Source: Doris montereyensis (lineage: Eukaryota; Mollusca; Gastropoda; Nudibranchia; Dorididae). From it: DNA of 64,000 nt. The number at the start of each line of letters is the position of its first letter. The stretch's first letter is position 1. This document shows, piece by piece, positions 26,815-38,740 of the stretch. The stretch lies in assembly GCA_037039925.1 (NCBI GenBank), contig JAXRKP010000135.1:40001-104000 (forward strand). Reading direction: 5' to 3'. Position numbers and translations under genes: made by a program. A model generated the notes under the pieces. That model saw only the letters and a list, made by a program, of their open reading frames with translations. It was not told where the DNA came from and did no database searches.

Positions 26815-27490
26815 TCTGATTATCATCTTCATCATTGCCTTTTTCACCATATACCCGGGTATAGGCCACGAACTACAGACTCCCACACATTTCTATCTTG
26901 GGAAACCTTTGATACGTCTCTCCACAAAAGACCCCTCTCCTCAAGTCATTTTCCACTAGCCTTCTCCAGGATAATCGTGTCCTTCCCCTAACCCTCTGTC
27001 CCTGTGCATTCCACTGAAGGGCATGTCTTGAAGTACTTCTCTGAGGTTTTCTAGGGTGTTTCATATCCATCTCCTACTCAGCTGTCCTATTTCATCTCCT
27101 ATTGGTTTCTGTGCTGTTTTTTCCCACAGTGTTTCATGTTGGATTTCATCAGACCACTAAATCCGTAGTAGGCAAATGTTTACAAAGCTCTGACGTTTTC
27201 TACTCCAGGTCTTAGAGGGGCTCCAGGCCTCACTTCCATATAACAGTACCGATTTGACATTGGAGTTAAAAAGTCTAAACTGGGTTTTAGCGGTGATGGT
27301 GCGGTCCTTCCAGACCTTGTTTAAGTTCCTGAATGCGGTTTTTGATTTTCCTATTTGTGTGATGATATATGCTCGTGTTCTCCCTAGATTATCTACTACA
27401 CTGCCAAGATAAGTAAAGTTGTCTACTACTTCGAGAGGCTTACTGCCTACAGTGATTGGTTCAGAGCTTGTGTTTTCATTTTTTAAGTAT
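26815..27490 (-). pseudogene. LINE ORF2 C-terminal remnant, minus strand
   Basis: Reading the minus strand from 27490 downward gives SEPITVGSKPLEVVDN and FTYLGSVVDN (27391-27420), then KVWKDRTITAK and FNSNVKSVLLYGSEAW (about 27222-27272), then RWIWIGH-like residues, NAQGQRVRGR and LSWRRLVEN (about 26990-27030), and a degenerate tail ending EKGNDEDD near 26820. This is the connection and C-terminal tail of a LINE ORF2, the same overall type as the copy at 21.2-21.7 kb but a different subfamily. It has internal stops and frameshifts, and the RT palm is absent. It abuts an oppositely oriented LINE at about 27490. Confidence 0.9.
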
Positions 27491-27611
27491 CTTTGATTTT
27501 CGGGATAATCTCAAACTTAGGAACTAATGATTTTAGGAGATTTAAACACTAGGAGTATAGGCAACAAGGTAGAAACATCAAGAGTAATAGGTAAATAAGG
27601 CTATAACTTCT

Positions 27612-27688
<77 letters not shown>

Positions 27689-30075
27689 TAGATAGATAGA
27701 TAGATAGATATAGATATATACATATGTGTGTGTGTATATGTGTTTACCTAAAGAATACCCTAAAAATATCCAACACATTTTTTCCTCATAAAGATATCCA
27801 CAAATATACAAGTATAAATGAAGACAGATGTGAAAAGCCAATCATAGACTACATAATAGCTAGCAGCTTTTTTGTATAGTACAATGGATGCAGAGTAAAC
27901 GGAGGAGCTGAAATATTTAGTTATTATCACCTATCTATTGCAAAAATGAGATTACTGACTGAAGAAAGCACAGAAAAGGAAAGAGAAGAAAGCTACTAAA
28001 TTGAAAATAAAGAACTAAATAAACCAGTAGTAAAACAGATATACCAATCTAGGATAAAAATATTTATCAGTGAGAGGCAGATGTATCTGAATGATATCAC
28101 AATAGAAGAACAGTGGCAAATGTATAAAAAATAAAACACTTCTCATTTGTACTGAAGAGGTTTGTAGTTGGAAACAAATAAACAAATAGGAAAAGAACAG
28201 CATGGTGCAATACCAATGTCAAGACTAAGATCAAAGGAAAGAAAGATGCCTTGAAGAAATACTTGCAAGCAAAGAGGCCAGACGATAGCATAGATCACAT
28301 GAGTAAAGAATTATCGCCAAGGAGGATGTTAGGAAAAAAAACAGGATCAGTGAGAAAGAGTTTGGTCAAAGCCTTCAAGAAAGTATCAAGGATATCAAAA
28401 GTCTTTCTGAGGGGCAATGAAGAGCATGAAAAAGTTCAAAGCATGCCCAATACGACTAAATAAGAACGCCAAATGAGATATAGTGAAAGAAGACAGCGAA
28501 ATCGTGGAGAAAATATTTTCAACAATTACATAATCCCTCCAGAGCATATGCAGCAAGGAGTACATATCAAATAGTAAGAGTAACGAGTAATCCAGATGTG
28601 ACAGCTGAAGATGTCTACATGGAAAAAGCCAAATACCTATGAGAAATGTGAAATTAGGAAAGGCCCCGGGAACAGATCAAGTTTATCCAGAAATAATTAA
28701 AAACCAAGGGAGAGAGGCAGACAAACCATTTCATGCAATATTTCAACAAGCATGGGAGTCCACACAGCTTGAAAAAAGGGAACGGTATCAATACACAAGA
28801 AAGGATCAACTATGGAATGCTCAAACGATAAAAGGGATATCACTACTTTGCGTACAGGGAAATGGTTGCCCGGATTCGGGAAAAAGAGTAGATGAGCAGA
28901 TTAAAGAACACCAGTGTGGATTTAGAACAGGAAAAATAGTGTACCGGACCACATAATTAATATTAGACAAATAATAGAACAATTCCGTGAGAGAAACATT
29001 GACCTGCACCTGTGTTTTATTGACTTAGAAAAGCCATTTAACACTGTGAGGAGGAACGAACTATGGCATTCCGTAAAAAAACACAATGTAGAGCAAAATT
29101 CAATAAAAGCCATTAAAAGCTTTTACAATAAATCAACATGTTCAGTGAGACTGGTTGGAATTGTATCTGAAAAACGTGATGTAGATATAGGAGTAAGACA
29201 GGGTTGCAGCCTTATTCCTCTTTTATTTATCCCATTTATGGATTCAGTTGCAAAGGCATCCTTAAACATTAAGAAATGAATTTAGGTATGTGGAAGCTCA
29301 AACCAGTAAATGTATCAATGCTTTCATTTGCCGATGATTTAGTTCTGCTTCGAAAATCAGAATGTGAACTTCAGTCGAATATCAATATTATGAACAATGA
29401 ACTAAATAACAGAAGAGTTAGAATAAATGCAAAGAAAAGCAAAACAATGCTAGTAACTAGGAAGCTAAAACACAAAATCTTAAATTGGCCAGAGAGAATT
29501 TAGAACAAGTTCCAAGCTACAATTACCTAGGAGTAACGATTAACAAGAATATATAACCATCTATGAAAGACAGTTGTAGGTAAACAAGAGTTGCCAACAA
29601 CAACGAAAATGACAGTAGACAACACATTTGATTGTTATACTCTCATATAAGGCAGTAAAACCTGGACCTTAGACAGTAGGGATTTCAGTAGAGTACAGGC
29701 AGCTGAAATAAGATATCTAAGAAGAGTAGTAGGGACAACTAAAAGAGACAAAATCAGAAACGCAACAATAAGAGATGAAACTAAAGCAGATGGCATCAAA
29801 ACTAAGATAACAATAAATCAACTGAGATGCTTTGGGAATGTGAACAAAATGAATGACAATAGAATAGCTAAATCAGTATACAGTGCTAAAACTCAAGGTA
29901 AAAGACTAAAAGGCAGACTTCAGAGAATGTGGAAAGAAGATGTAAAAGAGGCGTTAAAGAAAAGAAATTTAACTTTCACGAAAGGAAACAGAAACTGTCA
30001 GGACTGGGAAGCCTGCAGAAAAAATCATTTCAAGCCATCTAAAGCCATACACCAGAAGGAAGAAAGGAGATGATA
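27490..30075 (+). pseudogene. LINE ORF2: endonuclease, RT and C-terminal tail, decayed
   Basis: Much of one non-LTR retrotransposon ORF2 in several frames. The endonuclease part gives LMILGDLNTRS (about 27530) and, after the microsatellite, NEDRCEKPIIDYIIAS (about 27817). The linker gives KKYLQAKRPDDSIDHMSK (28251). RT motifs in order are GKAPGTDQVYPE (about 28660), HQCGFRTGK (28910), a DLEKPFNTVRR-like box A, RQGCSL (about 29190) and FADDLVLL (29327-29350), the box C catalytic pair. Then come NYLGVTIN (29520), EIRYLRRVVGTTKRDK (about 29710) and the tail TQGKRLKGR (29890). Stops and frameshifts at about 28460, 28955, 29280, 29500 and 29640 make it inactive. The same family is present inverted at 40.5-41.4 kb. 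Confidence 0.93.
27617..27745. repeat. (TA)n / (GATA)n / (TG)n compound microsatellite inside LINE
   Basis: About 70 bp of pure TA is followed by six or so GATA units, a TA stretch and a short TG run. LINE endonuclease coding sequence lies on both sides, so the microsatellite has expanded inside the element. Confidence 0.95.
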
Positions 30076-30121
30076 AGAAAGAATGAAAACAAAAAAAGTA
30101 ATCTAACTTTGTCATCGAGCA

Positions 30122-30412
30122 ATCTTGCATATGTCTTACCATTGTTTACCCATATCATTTCCATCTTGCAAATGTCTTACCATTGCTTACCATATCATTT
30201 CTATCTTGCAAATGTCTTACCATTGCTTACCATATCATTTCCATCTTGCATATGTCTTACCATTGTTTATCTCCATATCATTTCCATCTTTCAAATGTCT
30301 TACCATTGCTTACCCATATCATTTCCATCTTGCAAATGTCTTACCATTGCTTACCATATCATTTCCATCTTGCAAATGTCTTACCATTGCTTACCTATAT
30401 CATTTCCATACT
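30122..30412. repeat. 40-41-bp minisatellite
   Basis: Unit of 40-41 bp: ATGTCTTACCATTGCTTACC followed by ATATCATTTCCATCTTGCAA, about seven copies. It starts about 50 bp after the last recognisable LINE codons. TTGCATATG and TTGCAAATG forms alternate. Confidence 0.95.
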
Positions 30413-30845
30413 ATATTTTCTAGGGTCTATTGTAACTTTATCTTGTTTTCTTTCAGCTGACTGCTTGTCTTGTAATTCTACACTGACTGATCAGCACCAC
30501 TCAATTATATTGAACGCGTTCTTCACGTTTTTCTGCTATAGCATTGTTCTCAGTGAATGACACGTTGATTGTTGATTGTTCAATGGATTTTCAATGATTT
30601 TCTATGATTCGATTTTACTTCGATTTCCCCTTCCTGTCCTGAAATCAAAATCCTTAATTAATTAATTGCTCAGTTCTTCACACGTTCCCATTTTTGTCAT
30701 ACATTTAATATGTTATCGTTCTTGAATGATTGCTGTTTAAATCTTTAACATTGATAAACATACTTAAAGATACTACTAATAATAAATTACGTTTCTATAG
30801 CGTTTGTTTCCGACGCCTCTAGCGGCTCCACCACCCAAATACATG
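30413..30845. other. Spacer with an acceptor-like site
   Basis: GTAACTTTATCTTG then TTTTCTTTCAG (about 30433-30457) resembles a strong 3' splice site. A short open frame follows to about 30557 with no recognisable domain. AATAAATTACG near 30780 includes a polyadenylation-like hexamer. No gene is claimed. Confidence 0.4.
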
Positions 30846-31195
30846 TAGAATTAACATTAACAGAAAACGTACATTCAAATAGTCACAAGGTGTTTATAAC
30901 AATCCTAAATATCTTGAAATGAACATTAACAGAATACATACATTCAAATAGTCACAAGGCGTTTATAACAATGCTAAATATCTTGAATCAACATTAACAG
31001 AATACATACATTCAAATAGTCACAAGGCGTTTATAACAATCCTAAATATCTTGAATTAACATTAACAGAATACATACATTCAAATAGTCGCAAGGTGTTC
31101 ATAACAATGCTAAATATCTTGAATTAACACTAACAGAATACATACATTCAAATAGTCACAAGGTGTTTATAACAATGCTAAATATATTGAATTAA
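30846..31195. repeat. 68-bp minisatellite
   Basis: Five copies of a 68-69-bp unit containing ATTAACATTAACAGAATAC, CATTCAAATAGTCACAAGG and AATGCTAAATATCTTG. The first copy differs most (AGAAAACGTACATTC). Confidence 0.95.
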
Positions 31196-31430
31196 TTCTA
31201 AAATGCAGTTATTCAATTGTCCAAATTAAACAGTATCCTAAATATTTCACAAAAATGAGTTTTCAGTTTTTTTTCTTGAAATATGGAATGTTAGCTGCCG
31301 ATTTGACACAAGTAAAGCATTCCACACAACAGGACCAATTCGGCGTATAGCTATATCCTCAGATTGTTTCAGTTTGGATTTCAGAACTTAGAGAAAGCAT
31401 TTGTTGGGCGGTAAGGGACGATCAGTTGTT
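31196..31430. other. Spacer
   Basis: Unique sequence without a recognisable element; a T-rich run lies near 31262-31276. Confidence 0.5.
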
Positions 31431-32690
31431 GTATGTATAGTGGCGGCTTTGGTTTAAAGTGTAGAAGCAAATCAAGGCAATGTTGTATGTATGTAAAGTG
31501 GCGGCTTTGGTTTAAAGTCTAGAAGCAAATCAAGGCAATGTTGTATGTATGTATAGTGGTGGCAATGTTGTATGTTAGTGGTTTAAAGTCTAGAAGCAAA
31601 TCAAGGCAATGTTGTATGTATGTATAGTGGCGGCTTTGGTTTAAAGTCTAGAAGCAAATCAAGGCAATGTTGTATGTATAGTGGCGGCTTTGGTTTAAAG
31701 TCTAGAAGCAAATCAAGGCAATGTTGTATGTATGTATAGTGGCGGCTTTGGTTTAAAGTCTAGAAGCAAATCAAGGCAATGTTGTATGTATGTAGTAGGC
31801 GGCTTTGGTTTAAAGTCTAGAAGCAAATCAAGGCAATGTTGTATGTATATAGTGGCGGCTTTGGTTTAAAGTCTAGAAGCAAATCAAGGCAATGTTGTTG
31901 TATGTATAGTGGCGGCTTTGGTTTAAAGTGTAGAAGCAAATCAAGGCAATGTTGTATGTATGTATAGTGGCGGCTTTGGTTTAAAGTGTAGAAGCAAATC
32001 AAGGCAATGTTGTATGTATAGTGGCGGCTTTGGTTTAAAGTGTAGAAGCAAATCAAGGCAATGTTGTATGTATGTATAGTGGCGGCTTTGGTTTAAAGTG
32101 TAGAAGCAAATCAAGGCAATGTTGTATGTATAGTGGCGGCTTTGGTTTAAAGTGTAGAAGCAATCAAGGCAATGTTGTATGTATAGTGGTGGCTTTGGTT
32201 TAAAGTCTAGAAGCAAATCAAGGCAATGTTGTATGTATGTATAGTGGCGGCTTTGGTTTAAAGTGTAGAAGCAAATCAAGGCAATGTTGTATGTATGTAT
32301 AGTGGCGAGCTTTGGTTTAAAGTGTAGAAGCAAATCAAGGCAATGTTGTATGTATGTATAGTGGCGAGCTTTGGTTTAAAGTGTAGAAGTAAATGTTGTA
32401 TCAAGGCAATGCTGTATGTATGTATAGTGGCGGCTTTGGTTCAAAGTGTAGAAGCAAATCAAGGCAATGTTGTATGTATGTATAGTAGCGGCTTTGGTTT
32501 AAAGTGTAGAAGCAAATCAAGGCAATGTTGTTCTAAAGTAGGTCAAATCAAGGCAATGTTGTATGTATAGTGGCGTTGGTTTAAAGTGTAGAAGCAAATC
32601 AAGGCAATGTTGTGTATGTGGCGGTTTGTAAAGTGTAGAAGAAATCAAGGTGTTGTAGTATAGTTGAGTTTTTAAAGTGTAGAAGCAAAT
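31431..32690. repeat. 50-58-bp minisatellite, subfamily with AGTGGCGGCTTTGG
   Basis: Unit core GGTTTAAAGTGTAGAAGC, then AAATCAAGGCAATGTTGT, then ATGTATGTATAGTGGCGGCTTT. TATG copy number varies between units, so length is 50-58 bp. AAGTCTAGAAG (XbaI-like) and AAGTGTAGAAG forms are partly clustered. Short disordered units appear at 32520-32690 just before the subfamily switch. Repeat-encoded ORFs on both strands are not genes. Confidence 0.95.
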
Positions 32691-34460
32691 CAAGGCAATG
32701 TTGTATGTATGTATAGTAGTGAGAGTTGGTTTAAAGTGTAGAAGCAAATCAAGGCAATTGTGTATGTATGTATAGTAGTGAGAGTTGGTTTAAAGTGTAG
32801 AAGTAAATCAATGTTGTAATAGTGTTGTATGTATAGTGTTGTATGTATAGTAGTGGAGTTGGTTAAAGTGTAGAAGTAAATCAAGGCAATTGTTGTATGT
32901 ATGTATAGTGGTGAGAGTTGGTTTAAAGTGTAGAAGTAAATCAAGGCAATGTTGTATGTATAGTAGTGAGAGTTGGTTTAAAGTGTTAAATCAAAGCAAT
33001 TGTGTATGTATAGTGGTGAGAGTTGGTTTAAAGTGTAGAAGTAAATCAAGCAATTGTGTATGTATAGTGGTGAGAGTTGGTTTAAAGTGTAGAAGTAAAT
33101 CAAAGCAATTTGTGTATGTATAGTGGTGAGAGTTGGTTTAAAGTGTAGAAGTAAATCAAGGCAATTTGTATGTATGTATAGTGGTGAGAGTTGGTTTAAA
33201 GTGTAGAAGTAAATCAAGGCAATTTGTATATAGTAGTGAGAGTTGGTTTAAAGTGTAGAAGCAAATCAAGGCAATGTTGTATGTATGTATAGTAGTGAGA
33301 GTTGGTTTAAAGTGTAGAAGTAAATCAAGGCAATTTGTATGTATAGTGGTGAGAGTTGGTTTAAAGTGTAGAAGTAAATCAAGGCAATGTTGTATGTATG
33401 TTTATAGAAGTAAATCAAGGCAATGAGTATAGTTGGTTTAAAGTGTAGAAGTAAATCAAGGCAATTTGTTGTATGTATAGTAGTGAGAGTTGGTTTAAAG
33501 TGTAGAAGCAAATCAAGGCAATGTTGTATGTATAGTATGAGAGTTGGTTTAAAGTGTAGAAGTAAATCAAGGCAATGTTGTATGTATAGTAGTGAGAGTT
33601 GGTTTAAAGTGTAGAAGCAAATCAAGGCAATGTTGTTGTATGTATAGTAGTGAGAGTTGGTTTAAAGTGTAGAAGCAAATCAAGGCAATGTTGTATGTAT
33701 GTAGTGAGAGTTGGTTTAAAGTGTAGAAGCAAATCAAGGCAATGTTGTATGTATAGTAGTGTGAGAGTTGGTTTAAAGTGTAGAAGCAAATCAAGGCAAT
33801 GTTGTTGTATGTATAGTAGTGAGAGTTGGTTTAAAGTGTAGAAGTAAATCAAGGCAATGTTGTATGTATAGAGGTGAGAGTTGGTTTAAAGTGTAGAAGT
33901 AAATCAAGGCAATGTTGTATGTATGTATAGTAGTGAGTGTTGGTTTAAAGTGTAGAAGCAAATCAAGGCAATGTTGTATGTATAGTAGTGAGAGTTGGTT
34001 TAAAGTGTAGAAGTAAATCAAGGCAATGTTGTTGTATGTATAGAGGTGAGTGTTGGTTTAAAGTGTAGAAGCAAATCAAGGCAATGTTGTATGTATGTAT
34101 AGTAGTGAGAGTTGGTTTAAAGTGTAGAAGCAAATCAAGGCAATGTTGTATGTATGTATAGTAGTGAGAGTTGGTTTAAAGTGTAGAAGCAAATCAAGGC
34201 AATGTTGTATGTATAAGGCAATGTTGTATGTATAGTGAGTGTTGGTTTAAAGTGTAGAAGCAAATCAAGGCAATGTTGTATGTATGTCAAGGCAATGTTG
34301 TATAGTAGTGAGAGTTGGTTTAAAGTGTAGAAGCAAATCAAGGCAATGTTGTATGTATGTATAGTAGTGAGAGTTGGTTTAAAGTGTAGAAGTAAATCAA
34401 GGCAATGTTGTATGTATAGAGGTGAGAGTTGGTTTAAAGTGTAGAAGCAAATCAAGACAA
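32691..34460. repeat. 50-58-bp minisatellite, subfamily with AGTGAGAGTTGG
   Basis: Continuation of the same array, with AGTAGTGAGAGTTGG in place of AGTGGCGGCTTTGG and both AAGCAAATC and AAGTAAATC. Units at 32.8-33.4 kb are the most irregular (AATTGTGTATG, AATTTGTATG). The last unit ends AAATCAAGACAAGG. Confidence 0.95.
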
Positions 34461-34532
34461 GGTTTGAGAGGTGGGTTTCTTCTGGACTACCGAGTACCCC
34501 CTTTGGGCATAGGACGTGCTGGGGCTTTGTGT
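34461..34532. other. Short GC-richer junction between two arrays
   Basis: About 70 bp of unique sequence (GGGTTTCTTCTGGACTACC and onward) separating two unrelated arrays. Confidence 0.6.
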
Positions 34533-37500
34533 TAGTTACTGTGACATGGCAATGTTATAGCTTCTATGACATGGCAATGTTATAGCTACTATGACATGGC
34601 AATGTTATACCTACTGTGACATGGCAATGTTATACCTACTGTGACATGGCAATGTTATACCTACTGTGACATGGCAATGTTATACCTACTGTGACATGGC
34701 AATGTTATACCTACTGTCACATGGCAATGTTATAGCTACTATTACATGCAATGTTATACCTACTGTGACATGGCAATGTTATAGCTACTATGACATGGCA
34801 ATGTTATACCTACTGTGACATGGCAATGTTATACCTACTGTGACATGGCAATGTTATACCTACTGTGACATGGCAATGTTATAGCTACTATGACATGGCA
34901 ATGTTATACCTACTGTGACATGGCAATGTTATACCTACTGTGACATGGCAATGTTATACCTACTGTGACATGGCAATGTTATACCTACTGTGACATGGCA
35001 ATGTTATAGCTACTGTGACATGGCAATGTTATAGCTACTGTGACATGACAATGTTATAGTTACTGTGACATGGCAATGTTATAGCTACTGTGACATGACA
35101 ATGTTATAGTTACTGTGACATGGCAATGTTATAGCTACTGTGACATGACAATGTTATAGCTACTGTGACATGGCAATGTTATAGCTACTGTGACATGGCA
35201 ATGTTATAGTTACTGTGACATGGCAATGTTATAGTTACTGTGACATGACAATGTTATAGCTACTGTGACATGACAATGTTATAGCTACTGTGACATGACA
35301 ATGTTATAGCTACTGTGACATGGCAATGTTATAGCTACTGTGACATGACAATGTTATAGTTACTGTGGCATGGCAATGTTATAGTTACTGTGACATGGCA
35401 ATGTTATAGTTACTGTGACATGACAATGTTATAGTTACTGTGACATGGCAATGTTATAGTTACTGTGACATGGCAATGTTATAGTTACTGTGACATGAAA
35501 ATGTTATAGTTACTGTGACATGACAATGTTATAGTTACTGTGACATGACAATGTTATAGCTACTGTGACATGACAATGTTATAGCTACTGTGACATGGCA
35601 ATGTTATAGCTACTGTGACATGACAATGTTATAGTTACTGTGACATGGCAATGTTATACCTACTGAGACATGGCAATGTTATAGCTACTATGACATGCAA
35701 TGTTATAGCTACTATGACATGCAATGTTATAGCTACTATGACATGGCAATGTTATAGCTACTATGACATGGCAATGTTATAGCTACTATAAAATGGCAAT
35801 GTTATAGCTACTGTGACATGGCAATGTTATACCTACTGTGACATGGCAATGTTATACCTACTGTGACATGGCAATGTTATAGCTACTATGACATGCAATG
35901 TTATAGCTACTATGACATGCAATGTTATAGCTACTATGACATGGCACTGTTATAGCTCCTATGACATGGCAATGTTATAGCTACTATGACATGGCAATGT
36001 TATAGCTACTATGACATGGCAATGTTATAGCTACTGTGACATGGCAATGTTATAGCTACTATGACATGGCAATGTTATAGCTACTATGACATGGCAATGT
36101 TATAGCTACTATGACATGGCAATGTTACAGCTACTTTGACATGGCAATGTTATAGCTCCTATGACATGGCAATGTTATAGCTACTATGACATGGCAATGT
36201 TATAGCTACTATGACATGGCAATGTTATAGCTACTGTGACATGGCAATGTTATAGCTACTGTGACATGACAATGTTATACTTACTGTGACATGGCAATGT
36301 TATAGCTACTGTCACATGGCAATGTTATAGCTACTGTGACATGGCAATGTTATAGCTACTGTCACATGGCAATGTTATAGCTACTGTGACATGGCAATGT
36401 TATAGTTACTGTGACATGACAATGTTATAGCTACTGTGACATGGCAATGTTACAGCTACTATGACATGACAATGTTATACCTACTGTGACATGGCAATGT
36501 TATAGCTACTGTGACATGACAATGTTATAGCTACTATGACATGGCAATGTTATACCTACTGTGACATGGCAATGTTACTATGACTGGCAATGTTATAGAT
36601 ACTATGACATGCAATGTTATAGCTACTATGACATGGCAATGTTATAGTTACTGATGACATGACAATGTTATAGCTACTGTGACATGGCAATGTTATAGCT
36701 ACTATGAATGTTATAGCTATGGGAATGTTATAGTTACTGTGACATGGCAATGTTATAGCTACTGTGACATGGCAATGTTATAGCTACTGTGACATGGCAA
36801 TGTTATAGCTACTGTGACATGGCAATGTTATAGTTACTGTGACATGGCAATGTTATAGCTACTGTGACATGGCAATGTTATAGTTACTATGACATGGCAA
36901 TGTTATAGCTGTGACATGGCTACTGTGACATGGCAATGTTATACCTACTGTGACATGGCAATGTTATAGCTACTGTGACATGGCAATGTTATAGTTACTG
37001 TGACATGGCAATGTTATAGTTACTGTGACAATGTTATAGTTACTGTGACATGACAATGTTATACCTACTGTGACATGGCAATGTTATAGTTACTGTGACA
37101 TGGGAATGTTATAGCTACTGTGACATGGCAATGTTATAGCTACTGTGACATGGCAATGTTATAGCTACTGTGACATGGCAATGTTATAGTTACTGTGACA
37201 TGGCAATGTTATAGCTACTGTGACATGGCAATGTTATAGTTACTGTGACATGGCAATGTTATACCTACTGTGACATGGCAATGTTGTAGTTACTGTGACA
37301 TGGCAATGTTATAGTTACTGTGACATGACAATGTTATACCTACTGTGACATGGCAATGTTATACCTACTGTGACATGGCAATGTTATACCTACTGTGACA
37401 TGGCAATGTTATAGTTACTGTGACATGACAATGGTATAGCTACTGTGACATGGCAATGTTATAGTTACTGTGACATGGCAATGTTATAGTTACTGTGACA

Positions 37501-37992
37501 TGGCAATGTTATAGTTACTGTGACATGGCAATGTTATAGCTACTGTGACATGGCAATGTTATAGTTACTGTGACATGGCAATGTTATAGTTACTGTGACA
37601 TGGCAATGTTATAGTTACTGTGACATGGCAATGTTATAGTTACTGTGACATGGCAATGTTATAGTTACTGTGATAGTTATGGCAATGTTATAGTTACTGT
37701 GACATGGCAATGTTATAGTTACTGTGACATGGCAATGTTATAGTTACTGTGACATGACAATGTTATAGCTACTGTGACATGGCAATGTTATAGTTACTGT
37801 GACATGGCAATGTTATAGTTACTGTGACATGGCAATGTTATAGTTACTGTGACATGGCAATGTTATAACTACTGTGACATGGCAATGTTATAGTTACTGT
37901 GACATGGCAATGTTATAGTTACTGTGACATGGCAATGTTATAGCTACTGTGACATGGCAATGTTATAGCTACTGTGACATTGCAACGCTTAC
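34533..37992. repeat. 25-bp minisatellite (TACTGTGACATGGCAATGTT)
   Basis: Unit of 25 bp: TACTGTGACATGGCAATGTT followed by ATAGC, about 138 copies. Variable positions are ATAGC, ATAGT or ATACC before TACT, TGTGACA against TATGACA, and CATGGCA against CATGACA. ATACC units cluster at the left end (34.6-35.0 kb) and recur in short runs; ATAGT units dominate 37.4-37.9 kb. All frames contain stops, so no long ORFs arise. Confidence 0.97.
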
Positions 37993-38009
37993 AGCTGTCT
38001 GTGACTTGG

Positions 38010-38019
38010 TAGTTGTGTA

Positions 38020-38050
<31 letters not shown>

Positions 38051-38072
38051 GTACACGCGTGTGTATGTCCGT
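38010..38072. repeat. GT-rich microsatellite
   Basis: Imperfect (TG)n with TATG and GCGTG interruptions, ending in TACACGCGTGTGTATG. Confidence 0.85.
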
Positions 38073-38469
38073 GATATACACGATTACGACGGAACACATT
38101 TCACCCACAGACCCGTCAGTGCCGTTGTCACCGAGCCCCGCTGGTGGTTGACTCAAACCTTTCTGCACTTGGGATTAGTTTTGCTATGCATATTCCTTTG
38201 TCATGACGTCTAGACAAGTCATTTAGATTCCTTGCCGGCCTCTTCTATAATCTAATTATTGATTGGCTTGTACTGCATTTTCAATTCATTTATCATGTTT
38301 TATCATCGTTACAAACATATCTGTCACATTTTATTTCCACCTCATCTGATTTTCTATTCAGAAATAACCAAAACCTCTCCTTATCACTTTCCATCCAGTC
38401 TCTAAATCCAACATATCGTCTCTATCATTTGATACAATTACAAACGGTGTCTTGTGTGAAAATAGTTAG
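38073..38469. other. Spacer
   Basis: Unique sequence; no gene or repeat recognised. Confidence 0.5.
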
Positions 38470-38524
38470 ATCTACTTCAACTTGCTTATCGACCCTGCAC
38501 AAGTGTTGGTGATGCAAAATTGTT

Positions 38525-38684
<160 letters not shown>

Positions 38685-38740
38685 CAGCCATTTTGAAAAA
38701 CCAGTCATGCCAAAATATTATTTGCCGATTTTAGCTCTTG

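Noticed and set aside
28015..29113. Minus-strand ORFs of 60-65 codons
   Set aside because: Antisense to the plus-strand LINE ORF2.
27490..30110. An active, full-length LINE
   Set aside because: The FADD catalytic pair is present, but several stops and frameshifts and the internal microsatellite exclude an intact ORF2.
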